Under the pieces are notes generated by a model that saw only the letters and a list, made by a program, of their open reading frames with translations, searched no databases and had not been told where the DNA came from. From the NCBI GenBank assembly GCA_030737875.1, contig CM060923.1:498816453-498880452 (forward strand): a stretch of 64,000 nt of DNA, given 5' to 3'. The translations under genes were made by a program, and so were the position numbers. Positions within the stretch are counted from its first letter, which is position 1. Each line of letters opens with the position of its first letter. This stretch comes from Allium sativum (lineage: Eukaryota > Streptophyta > Magnoliopsida > Asparagales > Amaryllidaceae). Below are positions 21,555 to 33,472 of the stretch, in pieces.

Positions 21555-22515
21555 AGGAGGGAAAGATGAACGGAAAACTTAACTCGAGGTGGCGCTGAAA
21601 GTGGCTGACGCAACAGCGATTTGGTCGGGAAGCTTTGAATGCTTTCCGTCGTTCGTGGGTAGCGGGTTTGATCGAGTTTGTGTAGAAGTGAGAGAAAAGA
21701 GGGGGGTGGCCCATTATATTTTAATTTTTAAATTCAAAAATATCTTTTGACTAACGAACACCAATTTCAACCTAAAGACTGTCGCCCCTAGCTATGTACC
21801 CCATCCTGGACACAATGGGATATGTTGGCCAATTCGACTGTTACAGACAGTTATTTTCCAAATTAAAGTATAAAACATTTAATATTCAATTTTAACGTGC
21901 ATTTCAATTTGCCAGGGCCACAAACTGATTCGAAAAATTCCAGAAAAATAAATCTGGCTATGTTTTGACGATACAGTCCCAACAAAACTGATTTCGTCGA
22001 ATTTTGAGACCGTTTGTAAAATGGCCCTTTTCTGGTTGACCCGATTTAATTGTAATTGACCAAACTCATTTTTATTTGAGACGCTCACATACTAGCTTCA
22101 AAAATTATGAAATTTGAAACCTAGCAATAACCTGACATCCTGGATCCAACAAAAGTGGTTTCGTCGAATTCCGAGGTCGTATGCAAAATGTCTATTTTCA
22201 AGGGCGATATATTCTCTATAGCGACCTTTCTGAAAATTCATTTGGCCATAACTTTTGATTCCCGCTATGAAACTTCGATTTTTCAGATACATTAGAAATA
22301 TATTCACTAACAGATTTAAATATTTTTGGTTTCACTAAAATCTGTTATATTTTGCACCCGGTACAGTCAGCCAACGTTCAAATTAAAATTTTGAAATTGC
22401 CACACTATTTCCAATTCATTATTTTATTGAAATATTCTATTTCAATGGTTTAAATTCTTTTGAAATAACCAATTTAAAATTTTTAAATTGGCTCGTATTT
22501 TCCGGGTTGTTACAA

Positions 22516-22531
22516 TCTCCCCCACTTAAAA
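22516..22531 (-). other. Element A polypurine tract
   Basis: The plus strand reads TCTCCCCCACTTAAAA directly inside the left LTR. On the element strand it is a purine tract ending in GGGGGAGA. Element E has the identical tract. Confidence 0.85.
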
Positions 22532-22615
22532 CTTTTCGTTCCCGAAAAGGAAACAACAGTACAGTAGGAAACAACACGGAAAGGTAAAGTATTATGAGGG
22601 TACCTTGCACCAGAG

Positions 22616-23119
22616 TTAGTCAGAGATGTCCACTCTGCATTTGGGGTAAACTTGCTTAATGCTTTCCTCCGTCTTCCAAGTACGGTCTCTAGGATCACTA
22701 CTCCACTGCACTTTAACTAAATGAACCTTTTTGCTCCTAAGTTCTTTAGTTTCTTTGCCAACGATCTTAAATGGCTCTCTTCTGACTGCTAATTCTGGAG
22801 TAATTTCCAAGTCCTGTTGCACTGCTTCTTCTACAACAAGACCCGAATCATGCACATGTTTTCTAAGTTGCGATGCGTGGAACACATCATGCACTCCAAG
22901 CAACCAATCAGGTAATTGAAACCTATAAGCCAGAGTTCCAATTCGTTCAAGAATAGGGAAGGGACCAATAAATCTCGGTGCCAACTTCCCAGTTTTACCG
23001 AATCTGATTACTCCCCTCATCGGAGAAACTCTTAAATAAACATAATCGCTAACAGCAAATGACAGATCTCTTCTTCTCGCATCAGCATAACTTTTCTGTC
23101 GGCTTTGCGTGGTTTTCAA
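22616..23119 (-). pseudogene. Element A integrase C-terminus and chromodomain
   Basis: 167 residues read in the same frame as the upstream integrase but separated from it by one TGA. The GPY/F-type module is at about 45-70 (IGPFPILERIGTLAYRFQLP). The VHDVFHASQLRK motif is at 76-87, and the chromodomain at about 115-160 has VKVQW and a following TWKTEESI. This is the tail that defines chromoviruses and is thought to tether integrase to histone-marked chromatin. The Met here is an internal codon, and the only barrier to fusion with the core is that nonsense codon. Confidence 0.88.
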
Positions 23120-24445
23120 TCACTTCTTGATGAGGTCTACTTTGTCAGAAGCATCACGAATCATATCGGGTCCTAATACGAGTCTGTTTCCAGGTTCTAC
23201 CCAACATGCTGGAGATCTGCACGGTCTACCATATAATGCTTCAAATGGCGACATTCCCAAGCTCGCTTGGAAGCTGCTATTATATGAGAACTCAGCCAAA
23301 TGTAAATGGTCTTCCCATGAACCGCCAAAATCAATAATACAAGCCCGTAGTAAATCTTCTAAAATTCTGTTCACACGCTCAGTTTGGCCATCCGTCTGAG
23401 GGTGATAAGCGGTACTCAGATTCAACTTGGTTCCCAAATCTGTCTGGAATGCTTCCCAGATTTTACTAGTAAATAGGGGATCTCTATCACTGACTATACT
23501 GAGCGGCACTCCATGCAGTTTAACTATTTCTTTAAAGTAAATCTGTGCTAGACTTTGAGCCGTTCTATTGGATCTGACAGGCATGAAATGGGTGGTCTTC
23601 GTGAAGCGATCTACGATCACCCAAATACTGTCATTACCTTTCTTAGTTCGAGGAAAACCATCTATGAAGTCCATGGAAATCTGTTCCCATTTCCAACCTG
23701 GGACTTCCAACGGTTGCAGCAATCCTGCTAGCTTTTGTTGGTCACTCTTGACTAACTGACAAGTAGGGCACCTGCTAACATATAAAGAAATATCTCTTTT
23801 CATCGCCTTCCACCAGAATGTGCGTTTGAGGTCATTATACATTTTGCTCACACCGGGATGGATGCTGAGTTTGGACTTGTGACATTCATCCATGACTTCC
23901 TTTCGAAGATCTGGAAGATTCGGGGTGCAAATTCTGTCCTTTAACCTAAGAACTCCTTTATCATCAAGCTGGAAACTTGTGGATTCACCGTCCTTGATTC
24001 TCTGACTGATCCTTTGGATAAATTCGTCGTTTCTCTGAAATACCGAAATATTGTCAATCAATGAAGATGTATCGATTAAACTGGTGATGATCTCATTCTT
24101 TCTGCTGAGCGCGTCCGCCACAACATTGGCTTTACCTGGGGTGTATAGAATCTCAAAATCGTATGCTGCAAGGAATTCTAACCAACGCTGTTGTCTCAAG
24201 TTCAGATCTTTCTGAGTGAATAGATACTTCAATGATTGATGATCGGTAAATAGTTCGAACTTCTCACCCAACAAATAATGCCTCCAGATTCTCAAAGCAA
24301 ACACGATGGCTAGCAGCTCAAGATCATGAGTTGCATAGTTTCTTTCATGCGGCTTCAGTTGACGGCTAGCATAAGCGACCACTTGGCCTCTTTGCATTAA
24401 TACTACGCCAAGACCTCTAATAGAAGTATCCGTCCATACCATCAA
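23120..24445 (-). pseudogene. Element A RNase H and integrase core
   Basis: 441 residues. The RNase H catalytic acids are all visible: D6, E43, D68 (FTDHQSL) and D111 (VADALSR). The integrase zinc finger has H189, H196, C226 and C229. The core has D259 (SMDF), D320 (IVSDRD) and E356 (GQTERVN), with exactly 35 residues between the last two, the DD35E signature. In an intact element RNase H degrades the RNA strand and integrase joins cDNA to the chromosome. The frame is bounded by a stop upstream (TAG between DGN and DLMVW) and TGA downstream, so both domains are cut off from RT and chromodomain. Confidence 0.92.
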
Positions 24446-24567
24446 GTCCTAGTTGCCATCTATAATTGTTAATACTAGAGCAGTTGTCAATCTCAATTTC
24501 AGTTCTCCGAACGCTTCTTCACATTCTGGAGTCCACTTGAATTTCTCATATTTCTTTGTGAGCTTTG

Positions 24568-25407
24568 TTAATACACCGGATATCTTTGAAAAATCCTTAA
24601 CGAATTTCCGATAGTAACTAGCCGACCCAAGGAAACTTCGAACTTCGGTGGGGGTAGTAGGTTGTTTCCAATCTTGAATCGCTGTAATTTTTTTGGGTCT
24701 ACAGCAATCCCTTCTTTTGATACTACATGGCCACGAAACTTAACTTCATCTTGCCAGAAGATACACTTAGAAAATTTAGCTTTCAAGATATTCCTTCTCA
24801 GAATTTCTAACACCTTTTCTAAATGTTTTTCATGTTCCGCCTTTGACTTAGAGTAAATTAAGATGTCATCGATGAAAACCAGAACAAATTTATTCAAGAC
24901 ACCCCGGAATACTCTGTTCATAAGATCGACGAAGTATGCGGGAGCGTTACATAAGCCGAACGGCATCACTAACCATTCGTAGAATAAATCGGGACCCCTG
25001 AAGGCTGTCAAAGGAACACAGTCTTCGGCTATACGTAATAGGTGGAAACCTGTAGCTAGGTCCATTCTAGAGAATACTCTCGCCCCATTCAATTGATCCA
25101 ACAGATCATCGATTCGCGACAATGGATATTTATTCTTTAGTGTCTGTTTATTGAGATCCTGGTAATCAACACATAGTCGTAAAGTACCGTCTGATTTCGA
25201 GACAAACACTACTGCTGCTCCCCAATCTGAAAAGCTTGGCCCGATCAGACCCTTCCAAAGCAATTTCCGAGTTTGGCTGCCCAACTCTTCTTTTTCTTTC
25301 GGGGCCATTCTTCGAATTGGATGTACTACTAGTCTGGCATTGGGAATTAAATCGATCCTGAATTCAATTTCTCTTTGCAGGGGTAAGTTTTCGACTTCTT
25401 CAAACAC
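24568..25407 (-). pseudogene. Element A reverse transcriptase
   Basis: 279 residues. Fingers and palm start at about residue 20. The first catalytic Asp is in RMDLATG (about 116), and the catalytic pair is in FIDD (178-181), the usual gypsy form of YXDD. The family motif [10 protein letters not shown] is at about 148-157. Real homology runs to about residue 245 ([17 protein letters not shown]), after which a one-base shift changes frame. The proper continuation ([14 protein letters not shown]) lies in another frame and runs on towards the RNase H. Catalytic residues are intact, but the frame is broken at both ends. Confidence 0.9.
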
Positions 25408-25460
25408 ATCCGCGTAGTTTTTGACAACACGAATCTTCTCTAACGAAGTGGGAATAACTT

Positions 25461-25658
25461 CTAAAGCAGACCATAATGCTTTTCTCTCTGTTTCTGAGCC
25501 GTGGCATGGTATAATAATATATCCAAGCCTGGTTTTAACTTTAACGACTCTCTCATCACATTTGACTCTGCCTCATATTTCGTTAGCCATTCTAACCCGA
25601 GAATAACATCGAATTCAGAAAAATCCATGACGATTAAATTGATGGGAACTTCTAACAA
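25461..25658 (-). pseudogene. Element A protease, C-terminal half
   Basis: Encodes the second half of the gypsy aspartic protease with FDVILGLEWL, the conserved segment that normally reads DVILGMDWL. It is separated from the active-site half at the end of the gag frame by a stop and frame change near 25660. Confidence 0.75.
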
Positions 25659-25660
25659 GA

Positions 25661-26854
25661 TTAAGAGATAGGCACTCTACAATATGAACTGAGAACAAGA
25701 GAGCCTCCTATCGGATTTTGAGCTCTAAGCGGTTCTTTAAGCTTCCTTACTTTTAATTTTAACTTTTGAACAACATTACTTGCAATAAAACTACATGATG
25801 CACTGGTATCAAAAAGTACAGAAACAGGAATATTTTTAATAGTAAGGGTACCTCCTAAGACATCGGGTTTACCTGATCCGTCAGTGATAGCTGGCGGGTT
25901 TTCCCCATCATAAACATGTGCTACCTGTGCATTTTTCTTCAAAGGACAACTTCTGCTAATGTGCCCCTTCTGATGGCAGTTGTAGCATTCAACTGAACTG
26001 CGGGGGTTCGGATTTGAGCTTTCCGGGTTTGCCTTCAGTCTCTTTTGGGCCGTGCATACATTAGAATAATCCCCCTTCTTTCCGCAATTGTAACAACTGC
26101 CTTTGGGGATCTTACCAGCTTGTTGAGTAGCGGTTGCTGCATTGCTGGACTCGGGTTGATCTCCAGAAGCTTTGCGCTTGTTTCCTGCCTGGCTCCTAGC
26201 GTGGTCTAGATTGGAGTTCCTCTCATCTAAATCTTCGTAGTTACAGGCCATCTCTACCAATTCTGAAAATGGGAGTTTGATGTTGCTCATGGCCCGGTCC
26301 TGATACTTGCGCTTTAGCCCCAATATAAACCTCTTATTCTTTGCTTTTGAGGTCAAGATAAGCTCGGGAGCATAACGTGATAGCTGTGTGAATTTGTTGA
26401 GATAGTCTTGAACATAACGGTCTCCTTGCTGGAGATTAGCAAACTCATCACGCATACGCTCTAATGCTTGCTCGGGGATTAACTTCCCCTTGAACAAGGT
26501 CTTGAACTCCTCCCAAGTCCTTACTGTATCTTCCTCATCCTCAGAGGTGATGGAATCCCACCACAATTCGGCCTCCTCCTGTAAAAGCCAAGCGCCCAAA
26601 AGCGCTTTGTCGTGGGTTCCAAGTCTCATTCCACCAAAAATCTTCTCGCATGTCTTCAGCCATGCTATAGCTTCAGTCACAGTGCCAGTGCCAGAAAAGG
26701 GTTTGCCTCCTAGGTTTCTGTACCTCTTTGCTACTCGGTCAAGTTCAAAGTCCTGAGGTGCTGGTGGCTGTATCACAGGCCCCTCCGCTGCTACGGGGAT
26801 ATTCCCCCATCCTCCAACTCGGCCTCCTCTGGCTGTTGCTGCTCGTGTAGCCAT
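25661..26854 (-). pseudogene. Element A gag (capsid, nucleocapsid) with protease active-site half
   Basis: 397 residues counted from the Met at 26854. The longer frame to 26962 adds an implausible hydrophobic leader. The retrotransposon gag capsid region is at about 40-210, with WLLQEEAELWW and the YLNKFTQLSRYAPE motif. Two CCHC knuckles follow: C254-C267, in which the histidine is replaced by Asp, and C290-C303, which is intact. The protease active site is at 347-353, reading LFDTSAS where the family has D(S/T)GA, so the essential Gly is lost. Gag would package the RNA in cytoplasmic virus-like particles. One knuckle and the protease are probably inactive. Confidence 0.9.
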
Positions 26855-27100
26855 CCAGTCAGGTTCTGTACAAGCAAGAGAAGAGTCAAGCTCACAGAAA
26901 TGATAACTTTCATATATGGTAAAATAGAAGAACATAAGGGAAGGTAATGATATACTGATCAAATTGTTTTGCTATTCTGCTTAGCTCATTCTAGGACATT
27001 ACTAATCCTATCTCTAATGAGCCACTCGCCTTAGAACTCTACTGATTCCATTCTGACGAGGTGTTTAATGTGTTAAATTCCAAAACTAAGGTTAACCAAA
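26855..27100 (-). other. Element A 5' untranslated leader
   Basis: The stretch between the primer-binding site and the gag start. It is non-coding and resembles the equivalent part of element E near 61930-62060, with shared phrases such as TTCTAGGA and ATCTCTAA. Confidence 0.6.
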
Positions 27101-27112
27101 ACTCTGATACCA
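27101..27112 (-). other. Element A primer-binding site (initiator tRNA-Met)
   Basis: The plus strand reads ACTCTGATACCA. The reverse complement TGGTATCAGAGT pairs with initiator tRNA-Met. It lies two bases from the LTR. Confidence 0.88.
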
Positions 27113-27114
27113 AC

Positions 27115-29773
27115 TGCGACGATCCCAAAATCCAGTAGGCGGTGTTAAGGATAATCATTAGAATATAACACATTAATCATCATTAGCAGAGTACAGATAA
27201 TAGCATAAACAATAAATAGAATAATTTTACATAGATATGACAGCGGAATCATAACATGTAACAACATCAGAGTAACACAGTGTAGGAAATAACTTAGTGA
27301 ATAAAAGGGGAATGATCAATCAACATCGCCATAGGCGGAATATATACATACAGTGAGACATAATAAAGGTATCAGTCTACATCGCCTGAGGCGGTACATA
27401 TGCATAAGATAATAAATGCTGGAAGTAAATCAGTCTACATCGCCATAGGCGGAATCATATACATAAGATAAGAATGGCGAAAAGTCCATAGCCAAAATAC
27501 AAGTAAATCTAATCTTCGCCATCAAGCCAAAAGCGCACTCCGTACTGCAGTGCTAAGCCAAAATAACCTGTCATCTTTCAACTAGGCTGCCCGTGTGAAA
27601 ATAAGGGCACCCGAGTTTGCAAAGTGAAACAAACAACGAGTCAGTCAAGGGACTGGTATGAGAAATATACTCAACTGGTTAAACAACAGTAATAGGGCAA
27701 ATCATAGGACCACGCCACTTTCGCGGAACGAGTTTACTCCAGTGATTGCCTATGCATTAAAACAAAGTAAATTCTTTAAAATAACGCAATGCTTTTTATA
27801 AAGAATGAAGCCGTTATAAGACTCAAGTCCCATCACACAATGCAATGAAAACCAGAGGATAGAGTTTTACTTTATAATGGCCAAAATATGCTTAATACGT
27901 GCAAAGCAAAATCACTTGATATTATTACTAGTGCATATATGTTTCAAAAACAAATATCATCATAAATATCAATCATAGACGGCATAACTACCATCTACTA
28001 TGTCGCCATACTAGTTCTACAATCAAATCCGTTATCTCGTCTTGGAAGTTTGGATTCCATCATGAGTCGAGGCTAGGGGCAAGATCCTCACCACTTCGAG
28101 ACACTCTAGCGAATGCCTCAGGACTACACACTCTGGGTAACCCCTTGGATCTTCAGGGCCGGTCCTCTCTTACGTTTGAGGATTAATTATTCCTGAACAC
28201 AAATTTCCCGGTCCTGACAGACCTAAAATCGAGGCGCCTCGCATTCCAACAACCACATAGATAAAGTAATGTAAATGTCACCCAGTTTAAGCACTAACAC
28301 TATCTCTAGCTAGAAAGAAACGTCGTGCTCTCCCTGCAATCCTTATCCCTTTTTTGACTCATACCGAGGTGTGAGGCTCGCGAATCCATGCTATACACAA
28401 AGCCAGGCCACGTAGGACGTGCTTTGATCATCAACCACAAGACTTTGCTTTGCAACAGAAGCCTTGATCACTGCATCTTGGCATGCCACACAGGCAATCC
28501 ACTCCATACGGCTGATTTCTATTGATATATAACCTCTAAGCTCGTACGTCTCAGAGAAGGGCGTTAAGCAAGAGAATAAATTCTCCGCCGCCAAACAGAT
28601 ATATATTTAACAGAGATCAATCAGTACAGAACAAAATACAATGTCAGACACACAGTTCGTTTACAAGTCCGTTCTGGGTCTGAACGAAACCGGAGGCACC
28701 ATATTCCTCGTATATCCGTACAATTAACACATACGTCCAGACGGCTACTACTTCCGTTCCTTCAAGGTAGCTACTCCAATCAGGAACCTCAGTAGCGCCC
28801 AACCATCCGATACGAAGATCGTCGGTCTTGAACCGTCTTCGTATTTTCTACTTCGAATCGTTCGATCAATTATTTGAAATGAGGGTTAGCTCGGCCTTTT
28901 CAAATAATTCACGAATATTTATAATTCAAATCAATTCTTTACATGGTTATATTATTCGACATTCACGTTTCACTTATTTAGTTTAATTTTTATATCAAAC
29001 ACATACAACCATCAAATATCAAGCAAACCGAGCAAAATTGGTTTATTTCCATTCTATGCCGCTTATAGTATTTTATAACGATTTTTCGCCATTTTTGTTT
29101 ATTTAAAAATGGCTATATATAATTAAATGACATTTTAGGTCGTGCCGTGGCATTGGCGCTGTTTTTTCCCAAATTTGTTTTACACATATCGGGGAATCTA
29201 ACCGTCGGATTTCTACAAAGTTTATATCACTGGGAAGATATTCCCAAAGCGAACCCAACGGTTCCAGTTTCGTGAAAATCCGACGGTAGGATCTTCCACA
29301 CTAGTCGTTTGAATTACGGTTTCAAAATACGAACTGCAGCGTCGTTATTCGATTTAATTTAATTATATTTATATTTATATATAAATATAATCGATTCTGA
29401 CGCTGTTTTTCTTCAGATTTGAATTAAACATTCCAGACAATCCAACCGTTGGATCTTTACAAAGTTGGTGCCGTTGGTAAGATATTTCCAAGGCGAACCC
29501 AACGGTTGCGGTTTTGGGGAAATCCGATGGTCGGATCTCTCGTACTAATCTATTGAAGTTACGATTTCAATCCACGAACTGCACGGCCTCGATTCCTTTC
29601 AATTCTATATATATATATAGTTCATTCTATAATTTCAATATCGTTTCCACTTCAAATATTTCACTAAAGCCTTTATATTTCAAAAAAATTCGCCATAACC
29701 TCCTTTGTATGGGAAGGGGTTTGGAAATTTATTGGGCCGTATTAGATACCCAATAAATCCTATAAAGCATACA
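27115..29773 (-). repeat. Element A right (5') LTR, inner part
   Basis: A direct repeat of the left LTR. About 11 differences were counted in the first 325 bp. It carries the same inverted-repeat modules and ends at the ATACA target of element C. Confidence 0.92.
29769..29773. repeat. target site duplication of element C (left copy)
   Basis: ATACA is repeated at 41146-41150. The uninterrupted left A LTR has a single ATACA in the same context at 18660-18664, which confirms the duplication. Confidence 0.92.
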
Positions 29774-30012
29774 TGTAACACCCCGAATTTTAGTTAATAC
29801 TAAAATTCACTAATTATAGGATAAATAATCTCAGATGTGGGAATTGGGGGTAACGGGCTGCGTCATTGCGTTCGTCTCGGAAAAATACGCGAAATAGAGT
29901 CGGAGTTTTCGAGAATCGGAGTCCGTATGGCCCAGTTAAGGCCCAATGAAGTTGGTAGAGAAATTAAAGCTTAAAACAGATTTAATAATTTAAAATTGAG
30001 TAAGCGGGGCCA

Positions 30013-30030
30013 GGCGGGAAGATTCCCGCC
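30013..30030. promoter_or_regulatory. inverted E2F-type sites, C 5' LTR
   Basis: GGCGGGAA and TTCCCGCC separated by GA. The arms are identical to those of B while the surrounding bases differ. Repeated at 37879-37896. Confidence 0.55.
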
Positions 30031-30038
30031 CTAGCCAT

Positions 30039-30104
30039 GTCGACAGGGCTGTCGACAGGCCTGTCGACAGGGGGGTCGACTTGCCTGTCGACTTGCCTGT
30101 CGAC
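30039..30104. promoter_or_regulatory. GTCGAC array at exact 12-bp period, C 5' LTR
   Basis: GTCGAC starts at 30039, 30051, 30063, 30075, 30087 and 30099, every step 12 bp. The spacers (AGGGCT, AGGCCT, AGGGGG, TTGCCT) are unlike those of B, so hexamer and period are conserved while spacers are not. Confidence 0.72.
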
Positions 30105-30246
30105 AGGAGGGCGACGCCCAGTAAAACTGGGTGCACCAGTTTAGGTTCTTGGGCTGGCTTGGAGGGCTGGTTCTGTAAGCTTCTTGGATCTGACGGGTCT
30201 AAACCAATCTAGGGTTAATCTAAGGGTCTAAAATGCAACCTAATCC

Positions 30247-30254
30247 TATAAATA
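30247..30254 (+). promoter_or_regulatory. TATA box of C 5' LTR
   Basis: TATAAATA, about 140 bp downstream of the GTCGAC array, with the same spacing order as in B. Confidence 0.6.
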
Positions 30255-30589
30255 AGACCCCAACCCTACCCTAATTCATTCATAATTAAATCTTGTAATT
30301 AAACTATGGCAAAATGAAACTTGATCATGGCCTCCACAAATCAATGAAGAGGGTTGCAAGCTAATCACTCTCTAATCAACCTCTAATCCATTCTAAGCAT
30401 CTTAATCTTCTTCATTTGGAGTGCAAATTTGCTAGTTGTGAGTTTCTATCACTTTGATGATCAATTGCTAAATTAAGTAGATGAGATATGATGAGATTTA
30501 TGGTTTTGCATGAGGATTAATGAGTTTTCAAGTCATATGATATGATGTGAATATGCTAATCAATGTTTAATATTAATCCTATGTTTATG

Positions 30590-31170
30590 CAAGTTAAATA
30601 TGTGAGTTTATGCATGTTGAATATGTAAGTTTATGCAAGTGGTTTATGCAAGTTAAGTGGTGGGTTTATGCATGATAAGTAATTGATTTTATGTATGCTA
30701 AGTAGGTGGTTTTATGCATGCTAAGTGTTTGGTATTATGCATAAATCATAATATGCAAGTTATGCATGCTTATGCAAGTATATGAATGCTTATGCAAGTT
30801 ATGTATATGCTTAAATGCAAGTTTAACATGATATGCAAGTTATGCATGCTTATGCAAGTATGTGGATGCTTATGCAAGTATGTGAATGCTCATGCAAGTT
30901 ATGTGTATGCTTAAATGCATGTTATGCAAGTTATGAGAATGCTTATATGCAAGTTCATATGCAAGTTTATGTGTATGATGTTATGTAAGTTATGTGCATA
31001 TTGTTATGCAAATTCATATGCAAGTTATGTGTATGATGTTATGCAAGTTATGTGCATGATGCTATGTAAGTTATGTGTATGTTGATATGCAAGTTATGTT
31101 TATAATATTATGCAAGTTATGTTTATAATATTATGCAAGTTATGTGTATGATGTTATGCAAGTTAACATG
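30590..31170. repeat. TGCAAGT minisatellite, C 5' LTR
   Basis: Irregular units with ATGCAAGTTATG and TATGCATGCTTATGCAAGT. Same location as in B but a different unit order, so the array evolves quickly. Repeated at about 38450-39040. Confidence 0.85.
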
Positions 31171-33279
31171 TAACATGTTGTGCAAGTTCACACCTTTAAG
31201 ACACATGCAAGTTCACCTTTGTATAACCTATGAACACTTATGCAAGTCGCCTTTATACATGACATATGTATGTTCATGCAAGTTGGGTTATTTAGTAATG
31301 CTAGTTGGGTTAAAGTCATTATGTAAGTGGACACCTTTTTAACCCATGTTAATGCTAATAAGTGAAACCCATGTTATTTGTGAAAGAATCTTCTCTTGGA
31401 AATATGTCGTGTTAGCATAAGTACGTGGGGAAACGATGGGGTTAATAGACATGATTAATGAATGGTGTGAAATGGTTATGATTAAGCATACCATAAAATT
31501 AATAAGCATAAGTGGGAATTTACCTATTGAGTTAGGTCTACCCCATGGGAATTTACCTATTGAGTTAGGTCTACCCATGTTATGGAATTGGGAATTTACC
31601 TATTAAGTTAGGTCTACCTATATTCTTAAAATGTGATATTAATTAGGGATAATTAATAAATATGGGGTGATTACCTAGGTGTAATTAATCGACTAAGACA
31701 CGAGGTTGGACTCATTTGTAGTGTAAAACTGCCCGGACCCAACCGGCTTAACCAGTTGCTACAAATGTTAGCCCAATGTGAGAGGTCTTAGGCACAAACT
31801 AAATACGTGATTAACGTAAAGACACGAGGTTAGACTCGGTTATGACGTAAGGCTGCCCGGACCCAACCGGCTTAACCAGCAGTCATAAAAGATAGTCTAA
31901 TGTGAGAGGTCTTTATGAGGATCACGTTCCTAATTAATTAAGAAACACTTAACCAAATTAGCATGTAGTGGGACATGAGGGTTAAGTGGGTGCCTTGGGT
32001 GGCATGTAGTAACTAGTGGGGGTGCCTCGGGTGGCATGAGGAAACTAGTGGGTTGCCTTGAATGGCAATAGAAAATACGATTAGAATACTTAACCAAAGT
32101 GGAACATGTAATTAAAACATGGGTGAAGGGTTAAGTAAGTGCTTTGGGTGGCATGTGGAAATCTAGTGGGTGCCCTATGTGGCAATTGAAATATGATGGA
32201 TAACTTAACCAAATCTTAACATGTAAGTCGGCATGACTATATAAGGGGTTAAGTGGGATGCACTAGATAAAAGTAGCAAGCTTAAGTAGTAGCTTGTGGG
32301 GGCCCATTTCAACCAATATCCCAAACGTATCTTTGTGGGCTCGACCCTAGTCGAGTGACGGGACACGCATATTGGGCTTGACTATAAGAGGCCAAACCGG
32401 GTTAGCGGTGGCAACGCGGGACAACGGGTTTCATATGCGTGTGTGGACCCCGGGCTGGTTGGTAAGTCGTTGTTGCATCGTGTAGATATAAAGCCGTGCA
32501 CCGTTGATATTATCAGGTGGCCACGTTGGGGAATGATACACCCCATTCGTGGGACCTGCATGGGTATCTACGTAGGGGAGCCGATCGCTTGGGGAGTAGT
32601 GGGTACACCTATGTAGTCAGATAGGGGTACACGAAACTACTGAATTACTAAGTACACTTAGTGGGATCAACCTTTAAGTAAGAATAACTGGTGTGGTGCA
32701 GTGTAGTAATTATCCTTGGGTGGGTAGATGCGTCTTTACGGTTGTCTTAGTTTATCCTAAGTCTGCCAAGCTGCTTAGTGTAGCCATTCATCCCCAGACG
32801 TCACCGTATATCAAGCTTATGTCTTCTCCGTTTACTTTAATGATTGTATTGTTAAAGTTATAGGACTCACTCAGACTTATGTCTGACCCCGTTGTTTTTA
32901 TCTTTTTCGCAACCCTCAGGTTATCAGAGTAGGCCCAGTGCGAGTGGGCTTTGATCAGGCTGCTATATTCTCTTTTGGAGCTTGGACCATAGGTGTAGAG
33001 CTCAGCTTACCCTTTCTTTTATGGCTATCAGTTCATGTATTGGGATTATGTACTTTTGTTTATCAGGATGGATATTTTGTACTTGACTCTTATTTGGTTT
33101 TGTGATGTAACCAAACATGTTTTACTTTCCGCTGCAATTGAAATGATGTTTTGAAATTTTCAAGTATTACTTATATCTGTCTTGTTGTAATTTTTCTGTT
33201 CTATATTCACTTAAAATACTCCACCGATGTTATGGCATTCCCTTAGAGAGTGACTATAGCGGGTGTGGGGTGTTACACG

Positions 33280-33291
33280 TGGTATCAGAGC
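33280..33291 (+). other. Element C primer-binding site (initiator tRNA-Met)
   Basis: TGGTATCAGAGC two bases after the LTR end. Confidence 0.9.
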
Positions 33292-33472
33292 CAGGTTACC
33301 GGAACAGATAAAATTTTTAGAAAACTATTTTTCTAAAAACATTTTTGGAAGAAATATTTTCAAAAACATGTCTTTAAAGAGAAAAGTTTTTGAAAGAAAA
33401 ACATAATCCCCGATAGCCATATCTTTATCTTTCGAAATTCTCCGTTTTGAAACTTTCCTTTTTCGTCTCAGC

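Larger units (their letters stand above)
18499..22514 (-). repeat. Element A left (3') LTR, inner part
   Basis: Continues the A LTR after B and matches 29620-29773 plus 41151-44974 of the right copy. It contains the 126-bp minisatellite (about 19425-20575), a GC-rich block at about 21340-21700, a TATA box on the minus strand (21547-21554), and a U3 with two related modules around TTTCGTCGAATT (about 21980 and 22150). It ends GGGTTGTTACA at 22514. Open frames in the GC-rich block are mutually overlapping on both strands and not credible genes. Confidence 0.92.
29774..33277 (+). repeat. Element C 5' LTR (3.50 kb)
   Basis: Starts TGTAACACCCCG and ends GGTGTTACA. Shares with B the upstream block containing GCGTTCGTCTCGG, the E2F-like dyad (30013-30030), GTCGAC array (30039-30104), TATA box (30247-30254) and TGCAAGT minisatellite (about 30590-31170). 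Confidence 0.95.

Noticed and set aside
21326..21714. Small overlapping frames on both strands in the GC-rich part of the A LTR (also 43780-44177)
   Set aside because: No conserved protein motif. The frames owe their openness to composition, and the TATA box points to promoter or leader function.
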